Origin: DASUPK01 sp963724665
GTDB lineage: Bacteria > Actinomycetota > Thermoleophilia > Solirubrobacterales > 70-9
Direction of reading: 5' to 3'
DNA: 64,000 bases
Assembly (NCBI GenBank): GCA_963724665.1
Contig: CAVRVH010000012.1
Location: forward strand, 1,217,539 to 1,281,538
Every line of letters starts with the position of its first letter. The first letter of the stretch is position 1. This document shows, piece after piece, positions 17,459-25,826 of this stretch. The translations under genes were made by a program, and so were the position numbers. A model generated the notes under the pieces. The model had not been told where the DNA came from. It worked only from the letters and a program-made list of their open reading frames with translations, and made no database searches.

Positions 17459-18871
17459 ATGGCCGAGCGCACCGCCGGCGACCTGGCGATCGTCCTCCAC
17501 TCCCACATGCCCTACGTCGAGGGCTTCGGGACCTACCCCTTCGGGGAGGAGTGGCTCTTCGACGCCTTCGCCCGCTCCCACCTCCCGGTGCTGGACGTCG
17601 CCGAGCGCCTGACGATGACGATCACCCCGGTCCTCGCCGACCAGCTGGAGGCGCGCGGTGTGGGGGAGAGAATGCTCCGCTTCCTGCGCCGACATCGGGT
17701 CGACGCCGCCGACCGCGACGTGGCGGACGCGGGCCCCGCGGTCCGGCTCGCCGCCAAGGCCGAGGCCGACCACTACACGCGCGCGATGAGGGGGCTGCGG
17801 AAGCTCGGAGGCAACCCTCTGCGCGCTTTCCAGGAGGCGCATGCGAAGGGCCGGATCGTCCTGATGGCCTCGGCCGCGACGCACGCGGTCCTGCCGAAGC
17901 TCGCCACGCTGGCGGGCCGCCGCCTACAGGTGGACGCCGGTCTTCGCTCTCACGAGCGGCGCTTCGGCGAGCCGGCGGGCTTCTGGCTGCCGGAGTGCGC
18001 CTACGCGCACGGGGTCGAGGCGGTGCTCGCCGAGCGAGGCATCGACTACACCTGCCTCGACCAGAGCGCCCATGAGCGCGGCACGGCGGCACTGGCACCG
18101 ATTAGGCTGCCGGGTGGCCCCGTCGGCTTCACCATCGACTGGCCGACGGTGCGCCTGGTCTGGTCCGACGGGGGCTACCCCTCCGACCCCGCCTACCTGG
18201 AGTACCACCGGCTTTCGCAGAACGGGATTCGCCTCTGGTCCATTTCCGGCGCACCGTACGACCCGGCGCTCGCGGCCAAGCGGGCCGCCGAGCATGCCGC
18301 CTCGTTTCTGGCCGCCGTTCGCGACCGCCTCGAGCGCCATCGCGCCGACACGGGGCGGCGCGGCCTCTGCGTCTTCGCCGTCGACACCGAGCTGCTCGGC
18401 CACTGGTGGGCGGAGGGACCGATGTGGCTGCGCGAGGTCCTGAAGGGCGCGGAGTTGGACGGCGTCCGGTTGCTCACGCTGCCGCAGGCGCTCGGCGAGC
18501 ACGAGGCCGAGTCCCGCCCGGTGCACCAGAGCAGCTGGGGCGAGGGCAAGAGCCTCGAGACCTGGGACTCGCCGGCGGTCTCGGACCTTGTCTGGGCCAC
18601 GCGGCGCTCCGAGCTTCGACTCCTTCGAGCGCTGGGCATGCGCGGAGTCGACCGCGACGCCGCCAAGCGCGCGGCCCGCGAGCTGCTCGCGCTGCAATCG
18701 AGCGACTGGGCCTTCATGGACCACCGCGGACAGGCCGGCGACTATCCCTACGCGCGCGCGACCGCGCATGCCCAGGCCCTGCTGGAGGCCATAGACTCCT
18801 CCGAGGCCGTCGACGCACGCGTGCGCAACCTCGCACCAGACTTGAGCCTGGCGCCGCTGTTCGAGCCCTAA
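17459..18871 (+). CDS. GH57 family 1,4-alpha-glucan branching enzyme-like protein
   Basis: A 470-residue GH57 protein. All key motifs are visible: LHSHMPYVEGFG at residues 13-24, FWLPECAYAHG with the nucleophile Glu179, and FAVDTELLGHWWAEGP with the acid/base Asp309. A C-terminal helical domain (SDWAFMDHRGQAGDYPYARA) matches GH57 branching enzymes such as Rv3031 and the Thermococcus enzyme. It would cut an alpha-1,4-glucan and re-attach the piece as an alpha-1,6 branch. ATG 17459 lies 4 bases after the methyltransferase stop, and the next gene follows after 3 bases, so the three are clearly one operon. The length is close to Rv3031. Confidence 0.92.
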   Translation: MAERTAGDLAIVLHSHMPYVEGFGTYPFGEEWLFDAFARSHLPVLDVAERLTMTITPVLADQLEARGVGERMLRFLRRHRVDAADRDVADAGPAVRLAAKAEADHYTRAMRGLRKLGGNPLRAFQEAHAKGRIVLMASAATHAVLPKLATLAGRRLQVDAGLRSHERRFGEPAGFWLPECAYAHGVEAVLAERGIDYTCLDQSAHERGTAALAPIRLPGGPVGFTIDWPTVRLVWSDGGYPSDPAYLEYHRLSQNGIRLWSISGAPYDPALAAKRAAEHAASFLAAVRDRLERHRADTGRRGLCVFAVDTELLGHWWAEGPMWLREVLKGAELDGVRLLTLPQALGEHEAESRPVHQSSWGEGKSLETWDSPAVSDLVWATRRSELRLLRALGMRGVDRDAAKRAARELLALQSSDWAFMDHRGQAGDYPYARATAHAQALLEAIDSSEAVDARVRNLAPDLSLAPLFEP

Positions 18872-18874
18872 ACG

Positions 18875-20080
18875 ATGAATCGCGTCCTGATCCTCTCCTG
18901 GGAGTACCCGCCGCTGATCGAGGGGGGCCTGGCTCGCCACGTCCGCAAGCTCTCCGAGGCGCTCGTGGAGCGCGACACCGAGGTCCACGTCCTCACCCGC
19001 GGTGGGGAGGAGTCCCCGGCCGAGGCGGTGATGGCTGGCGTCCACGTCCATCGAGTAATGGAGCCGACCCGTCCCGCCGAGCTCAACGAATTCGTCGCCT
19101 GGGTCGAGCGGATGAACTCGGACATGCTGGCTGCGGGCGTCGAGCTCGGCGACCGCTTCGACTTCGACCTCGTCCACGGCCACGACTGGCTCGTGGCCAA
19201 CGCCTGCGACCACCTCGCCAATCGCTTCGATGCCCCGCTGATCACCACGATCCACGCGACGGAGCACGGCCGCCACCAGGGCTGGGTGGAAAAGCACCCC
19301 CAGTCCTACATCCACGGCGTCGAGCGCTGGATCACCAATCGCTCCGAGCGCGTGATCGCCTGCTCCACCTTCATGCGCGAGCAGATCGTGGACGTCTTCG
19401 GCGTCCCTGAGAGCTCCATCGAGGTCATCGCCAACGGGATCGACCCCGGGGACCTCCTGCCTCAAAACGACGACGAGCTGCGCCGCCTGCGGGCCGAGTT
19501 CGCCAAGCCTGACGAGTCGCTGGTGCTCCTGGTCGGCCGCCTGGTCTACGAGAAGGGCTTCCAGGTCGCGCTGGAGGCGCTTCCCCAGATCATCGAGCGG
19601 CTGCCCGACACGAGGTTTGTCGTTGCGGGTTCCGGGACGCACGAGGAGGAGCTCCGCCGCCAGGCCGAGGAGCTGGGACTGATGAGCTACGGCACCTTCG
19701 TCGGCTGGATCGGCGACGACGTCCTTCACTCGCTCTACCGGATCGCCGACGTCTGCGTGGTCCCCTCGATCTACGAGCCGTTCGGCCTGGTGGCGCTCGA
19801 GGCGATGGCGTCGAGCTGCCCGTGCATCGTCGCCGACACCGGCGGGCTGCGAGAGGTCGTCCCCCACGACGAGGTCGGGCTGCGCTTCCGCGCACGCGAC
19901 CCGGAGTCGCTGGCGGAGATGACGATCCGCGTGCTTGACGACGCGAAGCTCTGCCGCCGGCTCACCGCCGAGGCCTTCGAGCACCTGAGTCGCTTCGACT
20001 GGGGCGACGTCGCCGAACGCACGGCAGAGGTCTACGCGGAGGTGGTGGCACTTGACGCGGCTGCCCGACGGCCGGCGTGA
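18875..20080 (+). CDS. GT4 glycosyltransferase, glycogen synthase/Rv3032-like
   Basis: A 401-residue GT-B glycosyltransferase. The start LILSWEYPPLIEGGLARHVRKLSEAL and DLVHGHDWLVANACDHLA are typical of glucan synthases of the GT4 (GlgA-like) group. The donor site is VLLVGRLVYEKGFQVALEALP followed by VPSIYEPFGLVALEAMA, which contains the nucleotide-sugar E-x7-E motif. Rv3032 in M. tuberculosis elongates alpha-1,4-glucans from ADP- or UDP-glucose; the same role is likely here. Third gene of the methyltransferase/GH57/GT4 operon; its end overlaps a small membrane-protein gene by 29 bases. Confidence 0.93.
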   Translation: MNRVLILSWEYPPLIEGGLARHVRKLSEALVERDTEVHVLTRGGEESPAEAVMAGVHVHRVMEPTRPAELNEFVAWVERMNSDMLAAGVELGDRFDFDLVHGHDWLVANACDHLANRFDAPLITTIHATEHGRHQGWVEKHPQSYIHGVERWITNRSERVIACSTFMREQIVDVFGVPESSIEVIANGIDPGDLLPQNDDELRRLRAEFAKPDESLVLLVGRLVYEKGFQVALEALPQIIERLPDTRFVVAGSGTHEEELRRQAEELGLMSYGTFVGWIGDDVLHSLYRIADVCVVPSIYEPFGLVALEAMASSCPCIVADTGGLREVVPHDEVGLRFRARDPESLAEMTIRVLDDAKLCRRLTAEAFEHLSRFDWGDVAERTAEVYAEVVALDAAARRPA

Positions 20081-20300
20081 GGTCTATCCCTCGCGGGAGA
20101 AGGCGCCCAAGCGGCGCGCGCCCGACTTCGGGCCGGGCCTCAACGTCAGCGTCCCGATCTCGTTCGGCCTGCCGCTGGTCGTCGTCGGCATCGCGCTGAT
20201 CGCCGCCGCCGCGACCACGGGCCGCCTGGTCTTCTGGATCACCGGAGGCATCGCGGCTGCTGCGGGCGTCCTGCTGTTCGCAACGGGGAAGCGGCTCTAG
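20052..20300 (+). CDS. Small membrane protein downstream of the glycosyltransferase
   Basis: An 82-residue protein with a TTG start, overlapping the GT4 gene by 29 bases. After a basic 30-residue N-terminus (PSREKAPKRRAP) come two hydrophobic helices (FGLPLVVVGIALIAAAA and LVFWITGGIAAAAGVLLFA). No family is recognised. The overlap suggests translational coupling, and it may anchor or assist the glucan enzymes. The start is the least certain part; a shorter form has no alternative start codon before the first helix. Confidence 0.6.
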   Translation: MTRLPDGRREVYPSREKAPKRRAPDFGPGLNVSVPISFGLPLVVVGIALIAAAATTGRLVFWITGGIAAAAGVLLFATGKRL

Positions 20301-20306
20301 CCGGCG

Positions 20307-21743
20307 CTACTTCCGGTGCTTCTTGTGCTTCTTCTTCTTGCAGGACTTCTTCTTGTGCTTCTTCTTGGACTCGGCCGCGCGCTTCTTGTGCTTCTTCTTG
20401 GCCTTGTGCTTATTGCACTTGCCGAGATTGCCTTTCCCGGAGCTGGGTCCGCAGCCGTCCACCGTCGCCGGCCCGTCCACTGAGGCGCTTGCGCCGTTGT
20501 AGCCCGTGAAGTCCGCGTGGAACACGGGTACCGGCGGGACGCACAGATCCCGGGTGGTACCGAGCAATCCCGGCGGGTTCGTGAAGGTGAGCTGGAAACG
20601 GGAAATCGGAATGTCCGGCAGCCCGTCGAAGGTCACCGTGTTCGGGTTGATGGCGGTGGTCCCCTGGAGCAGCAGGTGGAGCTGGCCCTTGAGGTCGAGG
20701 CCGAGGTTGGGGAAGGTTCCGCTGCCCTGGACCAGCGCCACGTTCCCGATCAGGGGCTGACTGAGCAGCGGCGAGGCGGCGGTCGCCAATCCCACCAAGG
20801 TGTTGGCTGGGCAGGTTCCGGCCGTGAAGCTGGCCTGATCGCAGGCGGCGGCGAAGAAGAGACCGGAGTTCGGATTGAAGTCGCTCGGGACCAGGACCTT
20901 GGCGTTGAGCAGACCCGCCTCGTCGTTGTCCTGGAGGATCGTGGTGCTGGCGGTCGTCGCGACGCCGTTGGTCGTCTGCCCGGGTCCGCCGACCGCGGCC
21001 GTCAACGTCGGCGAGAAGTCGAGGGCTCCGCAGTTGGTGGTGGTGAAGCTCGCCGACCCGGTCGCGGTGCTGCCGGAGTAGGGAACCGCCGTGAAGTTGG
21101 TGGTCTGTTGCTTGCACGAGGTCGGGTTCCGCATGAAGGGCTTGCCGGTTCCCGGAGCGGTCCCGAAGAGCGTGATGTCCTGCGAGTTGATGGTTGTGTC
21201 GAGTCCCGACGTCGAGTTCGGGATGTTGTTGATCACAGTGTTGAGGCCGAAGTCGGGCCTGAGCTGCACGCCCGACTGGAGGATGATCGGCGGCAGAACG
21301 CTCGGGAGGGGAGCGGGGAGGGCTAGCGGCCTTAGGACGATCCCGAAGCGAGCCGGTTCGCCCGGCTGCGGCGTCAGGTTGTAGAGGTCCCCATTGACGT
21401 CGACCGTCACTGGCACCACCACGACGGTCACCGTGGCGTTTGCGGTCACGCTCCCAACCTTGGTGTTGGCGGGGCAGGCGTCGGCGTTGAGCTGGCTGAC
21501 CGTGCAGAGAGGGGTCGCGTTCGGATCGCCGATCTGTCCCGGCGGCAGCCCCACGGTCAGGTCCTTGACCTGGCCTCCGGCGAAGTTCATGTGGATATGG
21601 AAGTCGCTGTGGGCTCCCGCCTGCGTGCTGGCGGGTGAAGCGGCAAGACCGCTGAGGGACAGCGCCTGCGCCGAGGCCGGCACAGCGAGTAGCGCTGCAG
21701 CCGCGATGACGATCCCGATCAGACGCCTTGGAGTCCGAATCAT
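20307..21743 (-). CDS. Large exported protein with a Lys/His-rich C-terminal tail
   Basis: A 478-residue secreted protein with a clear signal peptide (MIRTPRRLIGIVIAAAALLAVPASAQA). The body is rich in Thr, Asn, Gly and Pro and looks beta-structured. It contains two similar cysteine-bearing segments (LNADACPANTKVGSVT and SFTAGTCPANTLVGLAT), pointing to an internal duplication. The last ~45 residues are almost only Lys, His, Arg and Cys (KKHKKRAAESKKKHKKKSC), a tail seen in many exported proteins of this lineage. No enzyme motif was found. It could be a surface or adhesion protein whose basic tail binds anionic wall polymers; that is a guess. Confidence 0.8.
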   Translation of the reverse strand: MIRTPRRLIGIVIAAAALLAVPASAQALSLSGLAASPASTQAGAHSDFHIHMNFAGGQVKDLTVGLPPGQIGDPNATPLCTVSQLNADACPANTKVGSVTANATVTVVVVPVTVDVNGDLYNLTPQPGEPARFGIVLRPLALPAPLPSVLPPIILQSGVQLRPDFGLNTVINNIPNSTSGLDTTINSQDITLFGTAPGTGKPFMRNPTSCKQQTTNFTAVPYSGSTATGSASFTTTNCGALDFSPTLTAAVGGPGQTTNGVATTASTTILQDNDEAGLLNAKVLVPSDFNPNSGLFFAAACDQASFTAGTCPANTLVGLATAASPLLSQPLIGNVALVQGSGTFPNLGLDLKGQLHLLLQGTTAINPNTVTFDGLPDIPISRFQLTFTNPPGLLGTTRDLCVPPVPVFHADFTGYNGASASVDGPATVDGCGPSSGKGNLGKCNKHKAKKKHKKRAAESKKKHKKKSCKKKKHKKHRK

Positions 21744-21810
21744 GCCTCTCCGTTTCTTACCCCTGTTGCCAACTACAGGCCCCGATGCCCGAAAAGCGAG
21801 TATATGCAGA

Positions 21811-22446
21811 TCAGCCGTTTTCAGGCGCCGGTTCGACCGGGTCCGGCCACTTCAACGTCTTCGGTACCTCTCGCATGCGGATCAACTTCGCCGGAGCTCC
21901 GCCGACCACGGCGTTGGCCGGGACATCCCGCGTGACGACCGAGTTCGTGCCGACTATCGCGTTGTCGCCGACCGTGACCCCACGCAGGAAGCAGGCTCCG
22001 TATCCGACCCAGACATTGGAGCCGATCACGCATTCACGCATGTAGATGCCCTGCTGGCGGATCGGGCGCTCGACCTCGACCACGCCGTGATCGAAGTCGA
22101 TGAACATCGCCCGGTCGGCGATCACGCACTGCTCTCCGATGCGCACGTGCCTGTACGAGGAGATCGTGCACTCCTGGCCGAAGACGGTTTTCGCCCCGAT
22201 CTCGACGACGCCCTCGTGGCTGCGGATCTTCGTCCCGTCGCCGATCCAGGAGAAGCGCCCGAAGCGGATCTCGGCCCCCTTGGCGATCTGAAGTTGGAGG
22301 TCCTTGCCGAAGAAGACAGGGCCGTCCGTCTTCCAGCGCCAGCCGGCGGGAGTCAGGAACCTGCGCCACAGATACCGCCAGAGCAGGCGGCCGTAGCGCA
22401 GGTTGAACATGCCGTTGCGGCGGTAGAAGCCGATGGCGCGGAACAC
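21811..22446 (-). CDS. Hexapeptide-repeat (left-handed beta-helix) acetyltransferase
   Basis: A 211-residue protein built largely from hexapeptide repeats: IRSHEGVVEIGAKTVFGQECTI, then VGYGACFLRGVTVGDNAIVGTNSVVTRDVPANAVVGGAPAKLIR. The ending is characteristic of the LacA/NodL/CysE-like acyltransferase group, which transfers acetyl groups to sugars or amino compounds. The N-terminal 60 residues are aromatic and basic (YGRLLWRYLWRRF) and may contact the membrane. Start GTG. It is divergent from meaB. The nearby glucan and glycan genes suggest a sugar substrate. Confidence 0.88.
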   Translation of the reverse strand: MFRAIGFYRRNGMFNLRYGRLLWRYLWRRFLTPAGWRWKTDGPVFFGKDLQLQIAKGAEIRFGRFSWIGDGTKIRSHEGVVEIGAKTVFGQECTISSYRHVRIGEQCVIADRAMFIDFDHGVVEVERPIRQQGIYMRECVIGSNVWVGYGACFLRGVTVGDNAIVGTNSVVTRDVPANAVVGGAPAKLIRMREVPKTLKWPDPVEPAPENG

Positions 22447-22491
22447 GGGCGGCGATTCTAGGTTCCGCTCCCATACCTAGACTGCGACGGG

Positions 22492-23445
22492 ATGGCTCAG
22501 AAGACCGAAGAGAGCTTGGCGGAGCGACTGATCGCGGGGGACAAGCGGGCCCTCGCGCGCGCGATCACCCTGATCGAGAACGACGATCCGGCCGGCTGGG
22601 AGCTGGTCCGCGAGGTATTCCCGCGCACCGGCAGGGCCAGGATCGTCGGGTTGACCGGGCCACCCGGGGTGGGGAAGAGCACGCTGATCGGCGCCCTGAC
22701 CGCCGAGATGCGCAAGACCGACCGCCAGGTCGCCGTCCTCTCGATCGATCCCTCCAGCCCCTTCACGCGGGGAGCGCTGCTCGGCGACCGCATCCGCCTC
22801 TCGGACCACTTTCTGGATCAAGGCGTCTTCATCCGCTCGATGGCGAGCCGCGGCGCCCTCGGCGGGCTCTCGGAGGCCACCCTGCAGGCCGCGCTGCTGA
22901 TGGACGCCTCAGGTAAGGACGACGTCTTCATCGAGACCGTCGGGGTCGGTCAGGCCGAGATCGACATCGTCGACCACGGCGACACGATCGTCCTCGTGCT
23001 GATGCCGGGCTCGGGCGACTCGATCCAGGCCCTGAAGGCCGGCGTCATGGAGATCCCCGACGTGATCGTGGTCAACAAGTCCGACCACCCCATGACCGAC
23101 ACGATGATCCGCGAGATCCGGGGCGTGCTCTCGCTCGGACCCGCCACGTCGTGGAGGGTTCCGATCGTCAAGACCGAGGCGGCGAAGGGCGAGGGCGTCG
23201 CCGAGCTCGCCGAGAAGATCACCGAGCATCGCGATCACATCGAGGCGGAGGGAACCCTCGAGGAGAGAAGGGCCCGAAATCTTCGCAACGAGGTGCTCGA
23301 GCTGGCGGCATCCCGAATGCGGCGGCGGCTGGAGGAGGCCGTCGCGGACGATTCATCCATCCGCGAGCTCCTCGACCGCGTTGTCAAACGGGAGATCGAT
23401 CCCGCCAGCGCGGCCAAGGACCTACTGGAGCGTCAGGATGGCTGA
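22492..23445 (+). CDS. meaB: MeaB/ArgK-type GTPase, methylmalonyl-CoA mutase chaperone
   Basis: A 317-residue G3E-family GTPase that guards and reactivates B12-dependent methylmalonyl-CoA mutase. Visible motifs are Walker A GLTGPPGVGKSTLIGAL near residue 60, VLSIDPSSPFTRGALLGDRIR, the metal-site segment FIETVGVGQAEIDI, and VVNKSDHPMTD as the base-specificity loop. Its mutase partners are encoded 10-12 kb away (32794-35218), so they are not in one operon. Its end overlaps the start of the next gene by 8 bases. Confidence 0.95.
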   Translation: MAQKTEESLAERLIAGDKRALARAITLIENDDPAGWELVREVFPRTGRARIVGLTGPPGVGKSTLIGALTAEMRKTDRQVAVLSIDPSSPFTRGALLGDRIRLSDHFLDQGVFIRSMASRGALGGLSEATLQAALLMDASGKDDVFIETVGVGQAEIDIVDHGDTIVLVLMPGSGDSIQALKAGVMEIPDVIVVNKSDHPMTDTMIREIRGVLSLGPATSWRVPIVKTEAAKGEGVAELAEKITEHRDHIEAEGTLEERRARNLRNEVLELAASRMRRRLEEAVADDSSIRELLDRVVKREIDPASAAKDLLERQDG

Positions 23446-23875
23446 GGGCAAGTCAACCCAAACGACGCAGGGCAAGGAACGAGACAAGGCGTCCCTTCCG
23501 AGCCTCGAGGACGCGATCGCCTGGGACGGCAAGCAGATGGACGGGCTCGGCAACAAGAGCCTGGGCCGTGTCGCCGGAATCCATGTGGACGCCAATGACG
23601 GCGAGCCCCGCTGGGTGTTGATCCGCCTCGGGCCGATCGCGGGCTGCACGGCAATCCCCTTCGAACACGTCGCCGAGGGCGCCGGCCGCCTCTGGGCGGC
23701 CTACGAGCGTGACTGGATCCGCGAGGCCCCTCGCTTCCGGTCCAACGAGTCGCTGACGGCGTTGCAGGAGCTCGAGCTCTGCGCGCATTGGGGCATCCGC
23801 GAGGGGCAGGGGAGGGCGGCCGAGGTCGCCGAGCGGGACCCGGACGAGATCACGACTGTCCCCGCTGACGACTAG
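23438..23875 (+). CDS. PRC-barrel-like domain protein
   Basis: A 145-residue soluble protein whose central part (DGLGNKSLGRVAGIHVDANDGEPRWVLIRLG) matches the PRC-barrel fold pattern of small beta-barrel proteins. A helical C-terminus follows (SLTALQELELCAHWGI). It is translationally coupled to meaB (start within the last codons) and convergent with the acyl-CoA dehydrogenase (4-base overlap). The function is unknown. PRC barrels elsewhere mediate RNA or protein contacts. Confidence 0.7.
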   Translation: MAEGKSTQTTQGKERDKASLPSLEDAIAWDGKQMDGLGNKSLGRVAGIHVDANDGEPRWVLIRLGPIAGCTAIPFEHVAEGAGRLWAAYERDWIREAPRFRSNESLTALQELELCAHWGIREGQGRAAEVAERDPDEITTVPADD

Positions 23876-25017
23876 ACGCCCAGCTGCCGCGCAATAACCA
23901 TCTGCTGCACCTCGTCGGTGCCCTCGCCGATGGTGAGGATCTTCGCGTCCCGGTAGAAGCGACAGACCGGGTACTCCTCGATGTAGCCGTAGCCGCCGTG
24001 GATCTGAACCGCCTCCTCAGTCGCCCGGACCGCGAGCCGCCCGGTGATGAGCTTGGCCTGGGCGGCGGTCAGGGTGAACGACTCGCCGCGGTCCTTGAGG
24101 ATCGCCGCGCGGTAGACGAGCAGGCGGGCGGCCTCGATCTGCGCCGAGAGGTCGGCGATCTTCGCCTGGATCGCCTGGAACTTGCCGATGGGCTGCCCGA
24201 AGGCGTGGCGCTCCTTCGCGTATGAGATGGCTTCGTCGAGGGCGCCCTGGGCCAGACCGACGCCCATCGCCGCGACGCCGATCCGGCCGCCGTCGAGGAT
24301 GGCCAGGAACTGCTTGAAGCCGCTGCCGCGGGGGCCCAGGAGGTTGCCCTCGGGGACCCGGCAGTCGTCGAAGTTCAGTGGGCGCGTGTCCGAGGCGTTC
24401 CAGCCCATCTTCCGGTACGGCTCGCCGACCTCGTAGCCGGGGGTCCCGTTCGGGACGATGATGTTGGAGATCTCCTTGTTGCCGTTCTCCTGGCCGGTGA
24501 CCGCCGTGATCGTCACGCAGCCTGAGATGTCGGTCCCGGAGTTGGTGATGAACTGCTTGGCGCCGCTCACCACCCAGTGGCCGTCCTCGAGCGCGGCCCG
24601 GGTGTGGGTGTTGCCGGCGTCGGACCCGGCCTCGGGCTCGGTCAGCCCGAACGCCGCGAGCTTTTCTCCGCTGCAGAGCTGCGGCAGCCAGTCATCCTTC
24701 TGCTCGTCCGTGCCCCAGAGGTAGATCGGCATCGTCCCGAGCGACGTGTGGGCCGCCATCGTGATCGCGACCGAGGAGTCGATCCTGGTGAGCTCTTCGA
24801 CGGCCAGGGCATAGGCGAGGGTGTCCGCTCCCCCTCCGCCGTACTGCTCCGGGAAGGGGATGCCCATCAGCCCGAGCTCTCCCATTTGCGCGACGAGCTC
24901 GTAGGGGAACGCCTTGGTGCGGTCGAGCTCCTCCGCCACCGGTGCGACCTCCTGGCGGGCGAAGTCGCGGACGGTGTCGCGGAGCAGCCGCTGCTCGTCG
25001 GTCAGGTCGAAGTCCAT
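23872..25017 (-). CDS. Acyl-CoA dehydrogenase
   Basis: A 381-residue FAD enzyme that oxidises acyl-CoA to enoyl-CoA and passes electrons to ETF, which is encoded at 36.9-38.7 kb. Visible marks: MDFDLTDEQRLLRDTVRDFA at the start, AFGLTEPEAGSDAGNT at the FAD/substrate loop, FITNSGTDISGCVTITA, and the C-terminal QIHGGYGYIEEYPVCRFYRDAKIL with catalytic Glu in IGEGTDEVQ. Length is normal. The start at 25017 was preferred over an upstream start at 25050 because family members begin MDF-L-. Substrate length is not readable; the IGEGTDEVQ position suits short-chain acyl-CoAs. Confidence 0.94.
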   Translation of the reverse strand: MDFDLTDEQRLLRDTVRDFARQEVAPVAEELDRTKAFPYELVAQMGELGLMGIPFPEQYGGGGADTLAYALAVEELTRIDSSVAITMAAHTSLGTMPIYLWGTDEQKDDWLPQLCSGEKLAAFGLTEPEAGSDAGNTHTRAALEDGHWVVSGAKQFITNSGTDISGCVTITAVTGQENGNKEISNIIVPNGTPGYEVGEPYRKMGWNASDTRPLNFDDCRVPEGNLLGPRGSGFKQFLAILDGGRIGVAAMGVGLAQGALDEAISYAKERHAFGQPIGKFQAIQAKIADLSAQIEAARLLVYRAAILKDRGESFTLTAAQAKLITGRLAVRATEEAVQIHGGYGYIEEYPVCRFYRDAKILTIGEGTDEVQQMVIARQLGV

Positions 25018-25101
25018 CTCAGCGCGGCAGTCTAGGGACGGCTTCGCCACCAGAACGCGCCCACAAGCGGCCGGCCAGCATAAGTCGCTTCGGGCTTCGC
25101 C

Positions 25102-25578
25102 CTACGCTCCGACGGCGACCGGCCTGGTGGCCGCTCCTGGACCGTCAACGGCGCGCGTCTCGCGGACCGTCAGCGGCTTGCCGCACTTCGTGCAGATCCG
25201 ACGCTCGTCGATCTCTCCGCCGCACTCCTTGTGGATCACGAGCACGGGGGGGCCGGCGGGCAGGGGCTCGTACTTGTCGCCCCAGAACATCAGCGCCGTC
25301 ATCACCGGCCAGAGGTCGAGGCCCTTCTCGGTCAGGAAATACTCGTAGCGCTCGGGCCGCTCGCTGTATGGACGCCGCTCGATGATGTCCTCGTCGATCA
25401 TGCGCTGAAGCCGGGCGGTGAGCACGTTCCGGGCGACGCCCAGGGAGCGCTGCATCTCCGAGAACTTGCGACGCCCGTGGAAGATCTCGCGCACGACCAG
25501 CAGGGTCCAGCGCTCGCCGACCAACTCGAGGCTGCGGGCGATGGAGCAGGTCTGTCCCTCGTAGTCATTTCCAAGCAT
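25102..25578 (-). CDS. HxlR-family transcriptional regulator with C-terminal zinc ribbon
   Basis: A 158-residue regulator. The winged helix matches HxlR: TCSIARSLELVGERWTLLVVREIFHGRRKFSEMQRSLGVARNVLTARL, with the redox-type cysteine (C) just before SIARSLELVG. An extra C-terminal domain has four cysteines/histidine-type ligands (HKECGGEIDERRICTKCG), probably a zinc ribbon. ATG 25578 was chosen: the longer TTG start at 25614 would lie inside a palindromic operator. It is divergent from a small ORF/thioesterase operon, which it likely controls together with itself. Confidence 0.9.
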   Translation of the reverse strand: MLGNDYEGQTCSIARSLELVGERWTLLVVREIFHGRRKFSEMQRSLGVARNVLTARLQRMIDEDIIERRPYSERPERYEYFLTEKGLDLWPVMTALMFWGDKYEPLPAGPPVLVIHKECGGEIDERRICTKCGKPLTVRETRAVDGPGAATRPVAVGA

Positions 25579-25599
25579 GAGTGTGATGTTCGCACACTC

Positions 25600-25616
25600 G
25601 GTTGCGTCATGCAACC
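25600..25616. promoter_or_regulatory. Palindromic operator 1 of the HxlR intergenic region
   Basis: GGTTGC-GTCAT-GCAACC: perfect 6-bp arms around a 5-bp centre. It lies 22 bases upstream of the HxlR start and matches operator 2, which is centred 43 bp away (about four helical turns). Probably bound by the HxlR dimer; inference from position and symmetry. Confidence 0.75.
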
Positions 25617-25642
25617 TACGTTGGTAGGGTGCGGCTCAGCTG

Positions 25643-25659
25643 GGTTGCGTGAAGCAACC
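25643..25659. promoter_or_regulatory. Palindromic operator 2 of the HxlR intergenic region
   Basis: GGTTGC-GTGAA-GCAACC: the same arms as operator 1 with a different centre. It lies 24 bases before the ATG of the divergent small ORF and partly covers where its ribosome or polymerase would load. Two sites in phase suggest co-operative binding. Confidence 0.75.
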
Positions 25660-25682
25660 AAGGAAACGAAAGAGGCGCGGTC

Positions 25683-25826
25683 ATGAGAGCACTGCGATTC
25701 GAGTTCCATCCAGAGCAGGTCAGGATCAGCTCCGAGGAGATCCTCGCGGACCTCCGCTATCCCGTCCCCAGCGATCGCAACAACGGCGGGCGCAAGCGCG
25801 CCCGCCGCCGCCGGAGGCGTGGGTGA
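25683..25826 (+). CDS. Small basic-tailed ORF in the HxlR-divergent operon
   Basis: A 47-residue open frame: MRALRFEFHPEQVRISSEEI at the start and an Arg-rich end (RKRARRRRRRG). An upstream GAAAGAGGCG could serve as ribosome site. Its TGA overlaps the GTG of the thioesterase gene (GTGA), consistent with translational coupling. It starts like a zinc alcohol dehydrogenase (MRALRF), so it may be the stub of a deleted gene rather than a functional peptide. It could also be only a leader. Confidence 0.45.
   Translation: MRALRFEFHPEQVRISSEEILADLRYPVPSDRNNGGRKRARRRRRRG

Noticed and set aside
13863..20300. Secondary-metabolite (antibiotic) gene cluster from the DrrAB-like transporter and methyltransferases
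   Set aside because: No polyketide, peptide or terpene synthase; the neighbouring genes form a glucan cluster instead.
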